Of a DNA stretch of 64,000 bases, positions 20,906 to 33,170 are shown one piece after another. The translations under genes and the position numbers were made by a program. Below the pieces are notes generated by a model. The model searched no databases and was not told where the DNA came from. It saw only the letters and a program-made list of their open reading frames with translations. Position 1 is the stretch's first letter. Each line of letters opens with the position of its first letter. The stretch comes from Daphnia pulex (Eukaryota > Arthropoda > Branchiopoda > Diplostraca > Daphniidae): positions 7,073,001 through 7,137,000 of the forward strand of contig NC_060022.1 of the NCBI RefSeq assembly GCF_021134715.1, in the 5' to 3' direction.

Positions 20906-23900
20906 TTAGGCTGTGTATCTGAGGTTTGTTTTAGATAGGAAGGTGGATAAGAGGTGGTTGATCTTGAATTGGGTTTTTGTGTCGATGTCGGGATTTAGGC
21001 CAAGGAGGGTTTGAGTGTTGAGGGGGAGGTTTGCAGTTGCGAAAAATTGGTTGATTTTTTTACGGTGAGAGTGATGGGCGGCGCACTCGATCAGGACGTG
21101 ATGGATGCTTTCTATAGCTGCGCATCCCTGTCGGCAGCTGGGGTCGGCTCCAATGTCAATGCGGTGTGAGAAAGAGTTTAGATGCGTGTGGCCGGAACGA
21201 AGGCGATGGAGGCATGTAGATGTGGGGCGGTCCTGGGTGTGATGCCACGGGGTGATTCCGAGTTTCGTTTTGAATTGTACGCTAGGCTTGTTGCAGAGTT
21301 TCAGTTTTTGAAGAACTGAGTTCCCCCAGGATGTTTTCAGGATACATACTTGCTCGCTAGGGGAGAGTTCGTTTTTTATGACGTTACCTGAGGGGAGGTT
21401 AGTCTCGGCTGTAGCTAACTTGTCGGCTGTTTCGTTTCCTGCAATTCAGGAGTGGCTTGGGATCCAGTAGAGAGTAGTGGTGGAACCGCTTGATTTGAGG
21501 CAGCTTAGCAGGTTTCTAATTTCCGAGATGCAGCGGTTAGTAGGTTTGGTCGTTGAGGCGATTGCTTTAATTTCGGCGCTGGAATCCGTGAATAGATGGA
21601 TATCTGGGGCTGGATCGTCGGCTGCGTAGATACAAGACAGACCTTTTAGAATACCGTGGAGCTCGGCTGAGAAAATGCTGGATCCTGGTGTGAGGCCCCA
21701 TGATTGGGAAATGTTTAGGTCAGGGATGAAGACGGAACAGCTAGAGGTGGGAGGGGGTTAGTTACAGAGCCGTCTGTGTAGATGTGTGTACTTGGGGCCT
21801 GAATGTTGGTGAGGAGAACGTTGAACAGATCGGAGACGGCTTGATGATTCGAAGCGGCCTCGCTTTTCGGGATCGGGAACCATTTGATGTGCACAGGAGA
21901 TGGAGTCAAAGGGGCGGGTTGTTTAATAGTTTGGTCGATGGATCCGGCTGGAAGACGGAACAGTTTGAAGCCTTGATTTTTGATGATATCGGACACAGTT
22001 TTTAGGCTGGGAGAACATCTGGGAGGCCAAGATTCGTTGGACTCGTGAAGGGATTTGACCGATTCGTAGGTTGGGTGGGCTGGATTTTGATTGAGGGAGA
22101 CTAGGTATCTTGAGCTGAGCCAGTCTCTTCTGTCCGTAGTGGGCTCTATCCCTGACTCAGAGTAGATCAACTCGGTGGGAGTGGAGGGCTTAGATCCGAG
22201 GATGATTCTGATGATAGAGCGGGCCACTGTGTCGATTTTGGAGAGATTTGTCTTGCATGCCGAACCGTAGACGATGAGGCCATAATCAATACGGCTGCGA
22301 ACCAGGCTTTTAAACAAGGTGCATAGCGATTTGATTGGGGGGGGGGCGTACGAGGCTTCTGCAATAATGGAGAAGGCGTTTTTTAAGCGGATGCATTTGT
22401 TGACGACCTGCGCGATGTGATCCCTCCAAAGTAGCTTTGCGTCGAGGATTACTCCAAGGAATTTGAATTTGCTGGCGTTGGGAATTCGCTGACCATTTAG
22501 AAAAAGTAGGGGGTCGTCGCCAGGCTTGTAGGAACGAATGAAGGAAACTGTTGTTGATTTGGAGGCGGAGAATTTAAATTTCCATTTTCGGCCCCATTTC
22601 ACTACTTTGTCGATGTACGGCTGGAGGACTATTTCGGCGTCAATGGGCCTTTTTACCCGTGAGTAGATGTTAACGTCGTCGGCGTATAGTTGAAGATTTA
22701 TAGGTGGGGGAGGGGTCGGAAAATGGATGAGCATAAGTTTGAACAGAAGGGGACTAAGAACGGCGCCTTGGGGGACTCCATTTTTTATTTCACGCGGTTG
22801 AGAGATGTGACTGCTGAGTCTGATACAGATCGACCGGTTCTGGAGGAAGTTTTGGAGCCAGCCCAGGCAATTTCCCGAGAGGCCGATTTTCGTGAGTTTG
22901 TAGAGAAGACCTTTTGTCAATACTGTATCGTAGGCCTTGTCGATGTCTAGGAAGACAGCTACAGTTGATTCCTTTTCTTTGAAGCCTCTCTTGATGTCAA
23001 GGTCTATTTTGACTAGGTGGTCGGTGGTGCATCGCGATTTTCTGAAACCGGCTTGTTCCGGGCCAAGAAGGTTCTTGGTTTCGACAAACCAATTAAGGCG
23101 GTGCGTAAGGAGACGTTCGAACAGTTTACCTAGGCATGAAGTGAGACTGATGGGGCGATAGGAGGTAGCTTTGTCGGCCGTTTTCCCGGGTTTCAAGAGG
23201 GGGATTACGATTGCTCTTTTCCAGGAGTCGGGGACGAAGTCGTTGAGGTACATTATGTTAAAGAGATGGAGGAGGTACTTTTTGTTTGGAGGTGAAAGAT
23301 TTGTTAGAATGGCATTGTGTACTTCATCAAAACCGGTAGCATTGCTCTTTTTAAGTTTGGAGAGGGCTTTGTCTAATTCGGATGGGGTGAACATGGAGTT
23401 GAGGTCGTTTGGTGAGCGATTTTGGATGTGGGACTGAATGTATGGTTCAAGAATTGCGTTGTCATCAGGAAAGTCAGTTGAGGAGTCAAAGAGTTCAAGA
23501 AAGATATCTGCGATTTGAGTTGTTGATGGGGGGTTGTCGTCTACCGGATTTTTTATTGGGGGGATGGATGCAAAATTGTCGTAACCGTTGCCGACCATGG
23601 CTCTTATGAAGGACCAAGTTGTCCTTTGGCCGTCTCTGGGGTCTAGGCTGCTGATGAAGGAGGACCATGCTTGTTTTTTTGCGCTGATGATCGTTCTTTT
23701 TTTTTACAGCTTCAGCTTTCTTCCAGGCCGTTTCTTTTATGAGCGATAGGGGCGATCGCCGCCACTCTTTTTCGGCTTTTTTGGCCGCAGAAACGGCCGC
23801 CTGGCAGTTTTCGTTCCACCAGGGGCGGCGTGGTTCTTTAAAGGACGATTGATTTTGCGTAGATTTTTGGGAAGTGGAGTTACTCGAGGCCAGGATGGCT

Positions 23901-24718
23901 TCCATGAATCGATTGTAAGCTTGGACGGGGTCTTGAAGCTCCAGATAGTTTGGCAATTTCAGGAGGTTGTCGAGGGCTGCGTTCCATTGCGGCCATTTGG
24001 ATTTATCAAAAATCCAAGCTGGTAATTTGTTTGACAGGCGGACTGGGCTTGCGTTGATAATGGTTATGATTGGTAGATGGTCGCTACCGGTGTACGGACC
24101 TTGCGAGGTAGTAGAGTTGAGGGCAAATTGGGATGATGCGAAAATGAGGTCGATGGTGGATTCTTTACCGGAGGCAGGATCGATTCTGGTACCGATGTTT
24201 AATGGGGTGAGGATTGCGGCGTCTGGGTGCTCGAGAATGGCGGAGTGAATGGATTTACCCGCTGTGTTTTCATTGGAATTTGATTCCCAAAGGGAGTGGT
24301 GGGCGTTGAAATCGCCTGCTATTATAAAAGGATTAGGTCTATTGAACAAAAAGTTAATTTCTTCTGGTGGGCAGTCGCCTCTGGGGCAGTAAACAGAGAA
24401 GCAATCGATTAGGCCCGTTTCGGAGGAAAGCTATACACCGATGACTTCTAGGGTGTCAGCGTAGGGCATAGAAATAGTGGACATTTTTAGCGTTTCTTTA
24501 AATAACATTGCTACGCCTCCGCCGCGGCTTGTATTTCTGTCTTTTTTTAGGATGGAATAATTTTTAAACTTAACATTGAATTTGTTGTTCCAGAACGTTT
24601 CACTTAGGAATACAAGATCAGGGTTTAGAGAGTTTAGGAGAGAGCGGAATTCCTCAAGTCTTGATTTTGTCAATCCTCGGGCGTTCCACTGGATGCATTT
24701 GAGGCTATTGCTGGTCAT
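20906..24718 (-). pseudogene. LINE ORF2: endonuclease, reverse transcriptase, RNase H
   Basis: Starts at the ATG at 24718. The endonuclease opens with LKCIQWNARGLTKSRLEEFR and has SETFW, then after an in-frame stop at 24431 IIAGDFNAHHSLW and GSDHLPI, the APE-type active-site blocks. The frame slips in an A-run near 23700. RT blocks follow: SYRPISLTSCLGKLFERLL, AVFLDIDKAYD, GVPQGAVLSPLLF and LQLYADDVNIYS (catalytic YADD). RNase H begins IYTDGSVTNP, slips near 21740 in a G-run, and continues with IFSAELHGILKGL, LFTDSS and AGNETADKLA. A C-terminal C/H-rich segment (RLRSGHTHLNSF) ends at the stop 20906-20908. The enzyme would nick target DNA and copy the LINE RNA. One stop and two homopolymer slips make it non-functional as read. 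Confidence 0.85.
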
Positions 24719-24979
24719 CTGTGTCGATGTGATCCCACTCTGGGGGATTTGGCGTGTAGTACTTGCTTCCTAAGGGGTGAATGAAGGAGAGAGAGGAATT
24801 CATAATGCTGCTTCCTGGGCTTGGCGGGCCTGTTAGAAGTCTTCTGTCACATGTGATGGTGGGGGAGGAAGAGCTTTGACCTACGTTCTGTGCCAGCATA
24901 TTAGTCAGATTACCGAGGAGAGACTCTAATTTGTCGAACCGGGCAGATTGGGCTGAAGAGTTGGTTTCCTGTTTATTCT

Positions 24980-26051
24980 CTAGGCTGTTATAAAGCGGAC
25001 ATCGAAGTGCACAAATTTTTCTTTCGTTTCTTCGAGGTCTTGGGTGAGAGATTGAATTGAGGCGTTTATGCTTGGGATCGTTATTTCGCGAAAGAGCTTA
25101 AATTCCGCTTGAAGCGCCAATAGTTGTTGGGATGTTGAGTCTGAGAGGGAAGGGGTTGGGACGGGACAGGAAGGGCCGCGGAGCGTGCTCTGGACTGCCT
25201 TGCTGAATTGGCGGTTGTGTTGAAGGCGGGCCTCTCTAATTGTAATACCTTGGATTGTCGCGGTTTTAAGAATAGCTTTCATTTCTACAAACTCCGGTCA
25301 GGTGTCGCTGTCAGCTTCATGGGAAGGGCTGTGGCAGTTGACACATTTCGTGGAACAGAGAGAATCCGAAGGGTGGGATTTACCGCATTTTTTGCAGCAG
25401 ACAGAGGTTTGGCTGCATCTGGAGGTGGGGTGACCAAGGAGCCAGCATTTTCTACATCTGAAAGGGATAGGGAACGATTGTTGGACGCGATAGATCATGG
25501 CGGCGATTTTTACCCTGTCTGGGATTTAGAGGAGAAAGTCAGAACGACGGTTTCAGACAGGATTTCGGGGTTGCCTTTAATGGGGAGACGTTTCACGTGG
25601 ACGGCGTTTTGATCAGCGAGAGCGGCTAGGATCTCCTCTTCTTTGTCCGCGATAGGGACACCGTGGATAATACCTTTCGACATGGTAGATGCGATGAAAG
25701 TTCTCGGGAGGGAGCATGCGATAGATCTGCCGGCGATTTCGGTGATTGACAGGATTGCGTTTTGCTGATCGATGGACGAGGAGTGGGCGCATAGATCTCC
25801 GCCGTGCATAATTACTGAGTCCTTTACTTCGCCTATTTGGTCATTTAGGGCACGAAAGAAGGCATCGCGTTCGGCAATTTTCATATTACGGAAATTTGGT
25901 TGGCCGTCTGTGAGATTAATTATGACTGGGGCCAGTTGAGGGGATTGGGGGGAGGGCAGCGGTCGCCTAAGGCCGGGAAGTCGGAAGGCTGGGCCGAGTA
26001 AGGGCGTTTGTTTGGGGGGCTATTACCGAAGTTAAAGACCCTATTTTGCAT
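24980..26051 (-). pseudogene. LINE ORF1 (Gag-like, CCHC zinc knuckles)
   Basis: Likely start is the ATG at 26051 (MQNRVFNFGN), followed by NKRPYSAQPSDFPALGD. Two frame changes (near 25920 and 25510) link to FRALNDQIGEVKDSV, FIASTMSKGIIHGVP and the RRM-like middle KEEEILAALADQNAVHVKR. Then come three knuckles: CRKCWLLGHPTSRC, CKKCGKSHPSDSLC and CVNCHSPSHEADSDTC-like, the last ending in an in-frame stop at 25298. A coiled C-terminal part (FKLFREITIPSINASIQSL) runs to 24980. The product would package LINE RNA in the cytoplasm. Order and knuckles fit I- and Jockey-type ORF1 proteins. Confidence 0.75.
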
Positions 26052-26212
26052 CTTACTTGGGAGGAGGGGCTCAATTACTAACTTTAGATTTTTTCTTTTT
26101 TGTTTGCAGGATGTGGAGCGGGATTTCAAGTTCGCGCCAGCTGGATGAAAGCACTTATTGTATCTGGAGCGAGAGAAAGTACGTCTTGACGGTGCCGTGG
26201 CTTGGGCCGAAC

Positions 26213-26230
26213 TCAAATAACTCTTACATG
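26213..26230. repeat. 18-bp target-site duplication, right copy (LINE 5' side)
   Basis: Identical to 13804-13821. Beyond it the 3' UTR of the BEN-like gene copy 1 resumes. Confidence 0.85.
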
Positions 26231-26310
26231 TTCATTTTAAATCATCGTCCATTCTGCTGACCAAATTAATTATCTATATGTGTAAATTATTGCGTGTTTT
26301 TACAATAAAG
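26231..26310 (+). other. 3' end of the interrupted BEN-like gene, with poly(A) signal
   Basis: Continues the sequence broken at 13821. AATAAA at 26304-26309 is the likely polyadenylation signal, about 98 bp after the duplication start, so the original 3' UTR was short. Confidence 0.5.
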
Positions 26311-27215
26311 AGATGTTGATTTAAAGATTGAATGAAAATTATTTTCTAATTATTTATTTATTTGTTAATATATTCATACATTTTTAAACGTGTAAAAACA
26401 AGGTTTCAAAAATCGAATATAAAACATCATATTTAAGTTTACTTATCACAACATTAAAATAAAAGGCTTGGAGCAACCTTGAATAAACAAGTTTGGTCCA
26501 AGCTTAAAAACAGTATTATTAAAAGTTAAAGTTTTAAAGGTTGGAATCCGCGAGCTTTTGCTTGGCTTGGGAGCAAGTCTAGCGCAAGCTCGCTCCAAGC
26601 CGTTCATTTTCTACGGGCTCGAATCTGGTCCGCAACATAATGCAACACTGCACCACTGAGTACTGCCTGCACTGACAGATGAAAGGTTACGCAAAAAAAG
26701 TGGATTCACTGCCTAGGATTTTGCAACCAGCTAGGTAACGAATGCGCAAATAAAATAAAATAACTGGGAAAAAATAATTGAAAATACGAGAGCGTCGTGC
26801 ATTGAATTTTCATAGAATTGTTTACAACATTTTTGGACGATTGGTCATGCAGGGAAAAAACGTATTGATTTCACAAATCACTTTAGCTTATTGTACTTCA
26901 CTAGAATTATAAAACAAAAAACGAAACTGAAATCCGTACTGGAATTTTCAAGAAATTTGAATATAAATTCTGTCAGACGAGACGCGAATGTCAAAAAACT
27001 TAAAACACTTCTGGTGACAAGTATATTGATGAAAAAAATCAAAGTTAATCTCCATTAAAAAGAAAATGATATCGACAGATTAAGAATAATTTCCTCTTTA
27101 TGTCTAGCTGCATAATGGAAACTTGGCGTCAATACGTATTATTATGTATGTATTGCATTTGTATCCCGCACTTTCACAAAAAAGATCAAATGACGGCAGA
27201 GTGTGCTACGATTTA
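26311..27215. other. Non-coding stretch
   Basis: No coding seen. Between about 26460 and 26605 the words GCTTGGAGC, GGTCCAAGC, GCTTGGGAGC and GCTCCAAGC recur in both orientations, giving small inverted repeats. The final part is probably the 3' end of the L2-like LINE. Confidence 0.35.
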
Positions 27216-27217
27216 CA

Positions 27218-28110
27218 TTATTTACAAAATGAAGGGGACGCTAAGGAGAATAGATGAGTCTTAATAAGTTTCTTGAAAACTGGGCGGATGGTTGTGGAGC
27301 GAATCAGAGCTGGAAGACGATTGCAAGTGTACTGGACATAGTTGGAGAAAGAACTCATCAGCAGCTTCCCCTTTGTGGCGAATGGTCGTACGTAAGCCCC
27401 TCGTCTCCCCTCTCTGGGAATCGCCCTCCTCGACAATCTTCTGCTAGAAGCCTTACGAACATCAACAGTGAGTGTCCGAGCAGAGGATCGAAGTCCTGTG
27501 TGGCCCGGGACGTGCAAGTTGATTGTCTCTTGGAGGTAGAGTGGTGCCGAGGCCGTAAGACAGTCGAAGACCATCAAGAGCATCTTAAAGTCGATCCTTT
27601 GCTGAAGTGCGAGCCAGTGCAAGCGGAACCTTGCGTCCTCGGTCGAGATTGACCGGCCGCGGTAGATAAGGCGAGCTGCTGAATCCTGGACTGCTTGAAG
27701 AGACTTGAGATTGTAGGCCGGCAGACCCGCGAGAAAAGAATTTGCATAATCCAGACGAGAGATGACCAGGGAGGCAACCATCGTTTTTGTAGAAGATGAT
27801 GTAAGCTGATTTCCAATCTTCCTAAGACGATACAGTTGGTAGTAGGATGATTTAACCCCGGCAGAAATCTGACTGTCCATAGTTAGATCGTTGACTAGAG
27901 TCACTCCAAGAAGCTTTGCTGAGTTGGATGGGCTCAAGACTTGAAAACACAAGACGGAAACACACAAGCAAGATCGAAAGGTGCAAAGTACAAGAAATCA
28001 CTCTTGTCAGGATTAAGTCTAACCCAGTTGAATGCGAACCAGTCGGCGAGATCCCCAGCACAGCAAGACAGGATCCTAAGAGCGTCCATCTGGTCAGGGA
28101 TCCCGAACGG
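27218..28110 (-). pseudogene. L2/CR1-type LINE, 5'-truncated reverse transcriptase C-terminal part
   Basis: Minus-strand pieces: DLADWFAFNWVRLNPDKSD (the 'W...N.L.LN..KTE' block, near 28050-27990), then after a frame change KLLGVTLVNDLTMDSQI, SLVISRLDYANSFLAGLP, LQAVQDSAARLIYRG, FRLHWLALQQRIDFKMLLM, YNLKSL and RLPALIRSTTIRPVFKKLIK. These are the thumb and C-terminal blocks of L2/CR1 RTs, including LDYxNS and LHWL. The catalytic YADD part is missing. It ends at 27218 with a stop; the 3' tail and target duplication were not found. Confidence 0.8.
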
Positions 28111-28139
28111 GAACCTAGCCTAATAGGCTATACTTCTTC

Positions 28140-29230
28140 TAATTAATGGCGGTTATTTTCTCCCTTGTGACCTTTGAATTCTGGACAGTAGACGAAAACA
28201 TCATTGTAGTAAGTCTAGTAAAATTGCGCTAAGAAAAAGATGAACAATTGGCGTTCGATTCTTATATTCGCGAAAAATTAACATTAATAAAGAAAAGAAA
28301 AGTCGTAGTATTTTGGCAAGTGTCATGTGTTGTTGTACGCTCATTTTCCAACCTTTTTAAAATTTCCTTTCCCCTCTGGGATATTAAAAGGGGAAAATAA
28401 TGAGAAAACTATGGAATCAGTTATTATTTATTTATTTATCAGATTATCTATAATATTTCTTAGTTTTCGTACGTTGTCTCCAATGTAGAATTTTCGAGAT
28501 CAATGCTGGTGATGACAGAATCTTCCAAACTATCAGAAGTCTTTTGAGAAACTTTTTTAGACTTTGTTTGGGCCATACTATTGCTATGAAGTGCAAATTA
28601 TTTCAATGTTCATTCCAAATTTAATTTCACAATTGAAATTTACATTGCCATATATTATTGATGGTAACCCTCATCGAAGTTTTCTCGTCCTTGTTTCCGC
28701 TTTTCTCGGTCTGAAAGTTGTCTTTTAGCTATTTTTTTAGTTAGAATTGACGAAGATAACTCCTCTTTAGAAAATAGTTTTCTGGGACAAAACACTTGTC
28801 TGCGACACTGGGAACACTTTCGGATTGCAGCTGATGCCAAGAAAAGATTCACCATTGACTTACTACAAAAGTTTTTTTTTATGCTGAAAATGTGTCTGGT
28901 TTTAAAGTATTTTCAATTACTTATTACTTATATTTTTTTGGAACTAGGGAATGCAACAGTAATATCCTGTTGCCGAAACCTAGCGAAACAGAAGATGCTG
29001 TTTAGCAGCATATTTCCCCAGTCTGCTTACTCTCACGTCCTTCTGATATTTTCTTCTTATATCCTAATAACTTAACCAAGTGTTCTCAGGTTCTTTTAAC
29101 ATACTAACTCCTACTAAGATTTATACTGATTTTTAAGAGTAGGCTACCTGAATTCCCTTTGTTAGTGTCTGCTACATTTACTATTTTACTACCCCATGGT
29201 GAAGTTTATGTTCATTAATACTCTCTGTGT
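28140..29230. other. Stretch without a recognised gene
   Basis: AT-rich. Short minus-strand frames at 28460-28576 (38 residues, MAQTKSKKVSQK start) and 28655-28855 (66 residues, with CSQCRRQVFC) have some coding look but match nothing I know. Confidence 0.3.
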
Positions 29231-29584
29231 GTCAAATAAAGCACCATTCATGCACCATATTGTATAAACTACTTATTTCAACATATTTCCAAAACATCTT
29301 CGTCTGAGGCCTTTCCAAATTTTCGTACTTCATCTTTTGAATTTCACCAAGATTATCCTGATAGTTTCGGATGTAATATTCGAAGCTTTCCTCTTGTTCA
29401 AAAATGGAAACAAACATATCTCGCCAGTCGAGAGCGAGGTTGCAATTCATTCAGGATTGCGTGTCCAATCTTCTAATAACAATTTGTAATTAGCTACCAA
29501 TCACCTGAATTCAAAAAAGCATTTTTCGTCGAATCTACCCTTTTTTCGCAAAAAAAGTTTCATTCCCACTAAGCATTTTTGGTT

Positions 29585-30270
29585 TTAGCCATCCACGGTT
29601 GATAACGCTTGTATGGGTATATGATGAAAGGAGGCAAAATGCAACCGGAAGCAGAAACCGTGGCCAAATAAAAAACACTAGATTTTTCAGAACATTTGTG
29701 GACGAGAAAGATGTTCTTGGTTCCTGTGGTACCCAAGACCTTTTCTTTGGCGGGGGAAATTTGGACAAAAGTTTCATCAGAACCTAAAAAACATAAATTT
29801 TAGAGGAAATGAACGTGACATTTTCCAAAAACAATGATGCGCTAAGGTAAAACTATGAACTTTGAGTTTTAGGTGAATGCTTGTGTCAACAACCGGCTCC
29901 ACAACAGTGGTCTATCTACGACGGAATTGCACATGGGAACAACTATCAACTTCAAGTAATTTGCCAAATGATCTGGCCACTTCTTTAGATAGTCAGGAGT
30001 GATCAAAGCCTTGGCAACGTCAGATGTTTCTGGGATACGGAGAAATATTTTGTGCCCCTTTCGAAATTTTGAAATTTCGACTTGGATGGTCGTTCTATTA
30101 TTGGTAATGCAGTTATCTTTTTTGCAAGATTAAGGCTATGTTGGATTGAATCCAACAGCTCCTTATTCTTTACTGGAAAGTGGAAATCCTGTATCTGCTA
30201 TTTTTCTGACCCAGTCGGCTAAAGCTTCCTCGTCCCCTGGATTCAAATTTAGTCGTCTACTCAAAACCGT
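29585..30270 (-). pseudogene. pogo/Tigger-type (Tc1/mariner superfamily) transposase remnant
   Basis: Near 30260-30165 on the minus strand EEALADWVRKIADTGFPLS matches the second helix-turn-helix (CENP-B type) of pogo/Tigger transposases. After a degraded middle, 29787-29585 reads GSDETFVQISPAKEKVLGTT, then FYLATVSASGCILPPFIIYP: the DDE_1 start (DE[TS] with the first catalytic Asp) and the 'TV..s..G..lPP.iI' block. Stops follow directly and the rest of the DDE domain is not recognisable. An acceptor-like TTTTAG precedes the DDE part. The remnant is old and inactive. Confidence 0.65.
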
Positions 30271-30339
30271 ACCTTACTCAAAACTGGAGCCACATTTACT
30301 CTCGAAACATACTTTTAGTTTTTATTGACCAAAAATAAT

Positions 30340-31670
30340 AGAAATTTTGAGGTTGGATTATTACAAAATTTAATAGAGTTAATTAACCTTTTCGTGGAGC
30401 GTTGATTTTGGGTCGCCAAATATGCTAATGAAATCTAGAAAAAATATATTATCGTCAGCGGCTCAGCAGATTCATACGTAACAATTGCTTCTTGAACAAA
30501 ATGTTACATGGCACATATTACGAAATCAATATGGCGATTAATCTGAAATCAAAGAAAGTCAAACTCCGAATTCTCAATTTTCTCTACACTTTTTCGGAAT
30601 ACCCTCAAGAATTTATAGACATTGACTAATTACTAGCTGCAATCAAATAGATATTGAAAAATACTGGTATCCATCTTACGAAACAGCTTTACTTGTATTT
30701 AAATGACAAAAATACCTTTACTTCAGTGTTTCTATGCTGAAAACTGCATTGAAGGCAGATTTCAAGGTATTGTAGAAGAGAAGTTGCATTTTTAATAAAT
30801 TTTAATTAAACAAACCCGGACTCGTCGTGCCCAACCCCACCGTTATTTCATTTTAAATACTTTAAAATCAATTAATTAAGCTGCTGCACTTGTTCACTTC
30901 TCATGTCACACCATATGTCTTTTTGAATATAGTTTGCTTTAAATCCCCTGTGATTTGTATTAGGCTTAGCCTTTGTCAAATTTTTGCATTTGTTCGTACC
31001 ATATCGTAAATTTACAATAACGCGTGTTTGAATGTGAATATTTTGTCTTTAATTGATCAAAATATTTTTTTAAAAAGCTAAATAACCCACAGTTCAGACG
31101 ATACTCACAGAAGCCTGTAATTAAAAAGATATAGAAAAGACGAGATACGAAGAAATTGGCTGTGTGTGGAGGCGCTGACTACCTGGGTCGATCATACTTT
31201 CAATGGGGAAGTGTGACCGCCTCCAGCAGATGCCCCAATTTTATTTTCAAAGCTAGCAGACAAAACGTCGAAATCAGGCCTAGCAGACGACAGTTCGTAG
31301 ACCACTAAGTTTATAAACCATGTTTTTACTTCCATTTATAGCTAACCTGTCCTTTACAATAAAAATCTGAAAAAAAATTAGGTAGTAGCCAACCCCCCAT
31401 GGCTATATCTAAAAAAATGTTGCTGTCCCCAGTCAAAAATTCGATTTTTTGGGAACGCTAAATTGGAGCTAAGATATCTCGCCCCTTGCCATTCCTCCAC
31501 TTTTCCCTCCATTCCACAACACCCTCCTATTCCCCACTTCCCAACTCACCCGGCGTGGCACTTATAGCTAAGAATCAGAGAAGGCAAGCAAAGGCTTCAC
31601 TTCCAGAGAAAAAAAGAAATGGAAAGGCTCACTATATGAGTGGTGCTACCAATATTCAATAATTCGCTCT
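30340..31670. other. Non-coding stretch
   Basis: AT-rich; no reading frame, repeat or RNA gene that I can support. Confidence 0.4.
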
Positions 31671-31674
31671 GTCC

Positions 31675-31740
31675 ATGGCTAAAAATACGAATCGGGTGCC
31701 AAGATGGCGGAATCCGCAAGAGTGCGTTCACAAACTAGGG
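31675..31740 (+). CDS. Candidate first coding exon of an unknown gene
   Basis: An ATG opens 22 codons that end exactly at a strong donor (GGG|GTAAGC at 31740/31741). A TATAT box lies about 45 bp upstream of the ATG. The peptide (MAKNTNRVPRWRNPQECVHK start) matches no family I know and I could not find the next exon before the MITE at 32191. It could be chance. Confidence 0.2.
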
Positions 31741-32190
31741 GTAAGCATCAGTCACTTTCTCTATTTAAAATATTCTATTGGAAACTTCCAAGGCAAGGAA
31801 GACTTACGGTTGAACATGGTCAAACAAATCCACCAGAGTACGCGTGGGTTGAGAAGACTATTGTTTGTTGAGTTGGTTTTGCAATAACTTCTGAATATGT
31901 TAGCGGCATGTTTGTTGGAAAGTCCCGAGGAGTTCAACACTGAGGCGTTGGATGAACGCAGCAAAAATCTTTTGCAAAATATTGTAAATTGATTAAATGT
32001 TGCATAATTTGCTAAAACGTTGCGTAATTTTTTCTTAATTTGCGTAAATTTTACACGTATTTTTGCGTAATTTTGCTCGCTGGCAGAATAATAGATAATA
32101 CGATAGCAAAAATAAATAAATAACCACACGAAAATGAAAACTGAGCTTACATATTAATTTCTGGTACAAGTAGCTCGACCTGGATCTATA

Positions 32191-33042
32191 GGGGAGACCG
32201 GAACTATGTGGGACATTTTTTTTCTTTTCGCTGCCATTTAAATCAAAATAAGAATTATGAAAAAATAAAAGTATATGGGTGATTCCCTGGCATTTATTAA
32301 CATTTGGCAATTTTTTTAATTATTTTCGTTCAATCATTTAATAGTTATATGATGAAATGCCAACATAAAAAAATGCCGAAAAACAAAAAAATTAGGGTTA
32401 AACGAAACAGAGCCGGGGGAAAAATGGAACATCAATTTTCTCTGCAACGGCTTAATTATATTTATTAAGTATGCACTGCTGAAAAGGAAATTTATTTCCC
32501 TTTCAGAAATTGCTGTCTTTTAATTTATTTTGTAAAGTAGAAGTGGAGATACTATCAAAAAAGTTTGTTTGATCATTTTTCCTTTGTTGTTGTTGCCAGG
32601 GGGCGTTTTTCTGGAAATAACGTTGATCTGGCAATACCTGTTTTACCCCGTTTTTCATGTCCCGTTTAACCCGAACCCAAACAACATCAAATAAACTAAA
32701 ATATAACATACTTAGGAACACATTTTTTATAAAATATTAATATTATCTTAAACTAGGAAAAAAAACCCTATCAAACAGCTATCTGGGTTTTATAAAAATA
32801 TAAAAAAAAAATATTACTAAAATGAAAAACAAAACGTCGGAAATTTTTTTTCCGATTCCCATTTTTTTGTTTTTCCCATACAACTCGACAAAAAATCGGA
32901 AATTCAGGAAAAAAACTTTATATTATAAATAAAACATCATTTAACATACGCTGTATGTATTTCGTAATTTTAAGACAAATTGTACATATAAAAATTGCCC
33001 TGTACATTTTAGCCCCGTGTCCCACATAGCCTTGGTCTCCCC
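32191..33042. mobile_element. MITE with 25-bp terminal inverted repeats and TA duplication
   Basis: Ends GGGGAGACC....CTATGTGGGACA (32191-32215) and its inverse (33018-33042) match except for a 4-base block in the middle. TA flanks both ends (32189-32190, 33043-33044), as for Tc1/mariner elements. The 850-bp interior has no coding, so it is non-autonomous. Inside, ATGGAAC and TTTAACCC words are spread but show no clear pattern. Confidence 0.75.
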
Positions 33043-33170
33043 TACGGTGTTGACCTTGTATTGCATCAGCTGATTTTTCAAAAAAAACAAAAAACAAAAA
33101 AAGGGAAGACCACCTCAGGCCATATGGGAACAATTCCCCTTCAGACCTTTTTCAGCTTTCATAGTGACAA

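Larger units (their letters stand above)
13822..26212 (-). mobile_element. I-type non-LTR retrotransposon (LINE), split by an EnSpm-like element
   Basis: Minus-strand LINE bounded by an 18-bp perfect target duplication. The 3' end (13822 in plus coordinates) has an (ATC)n-type tail next to the duplication. ORF1 (26051-24980) has CCHC knuckles; ORF2 (24718-20906) has endonuclease, reverse transcriptase and RNase H. A DNA transposon (about 14661-20842) sits in the 3' UTR. Without it the LINE is about 6.2 kb. Presence of RNase H plus a knuckle-bearing ORF1 points to the I superfamily. Confidence 0.8.

Noticed and set aside
27254..27652. 132-codon plus-strand ORF
   Set aside because: Antisense shadow of the L2-like reverse transcriptase.
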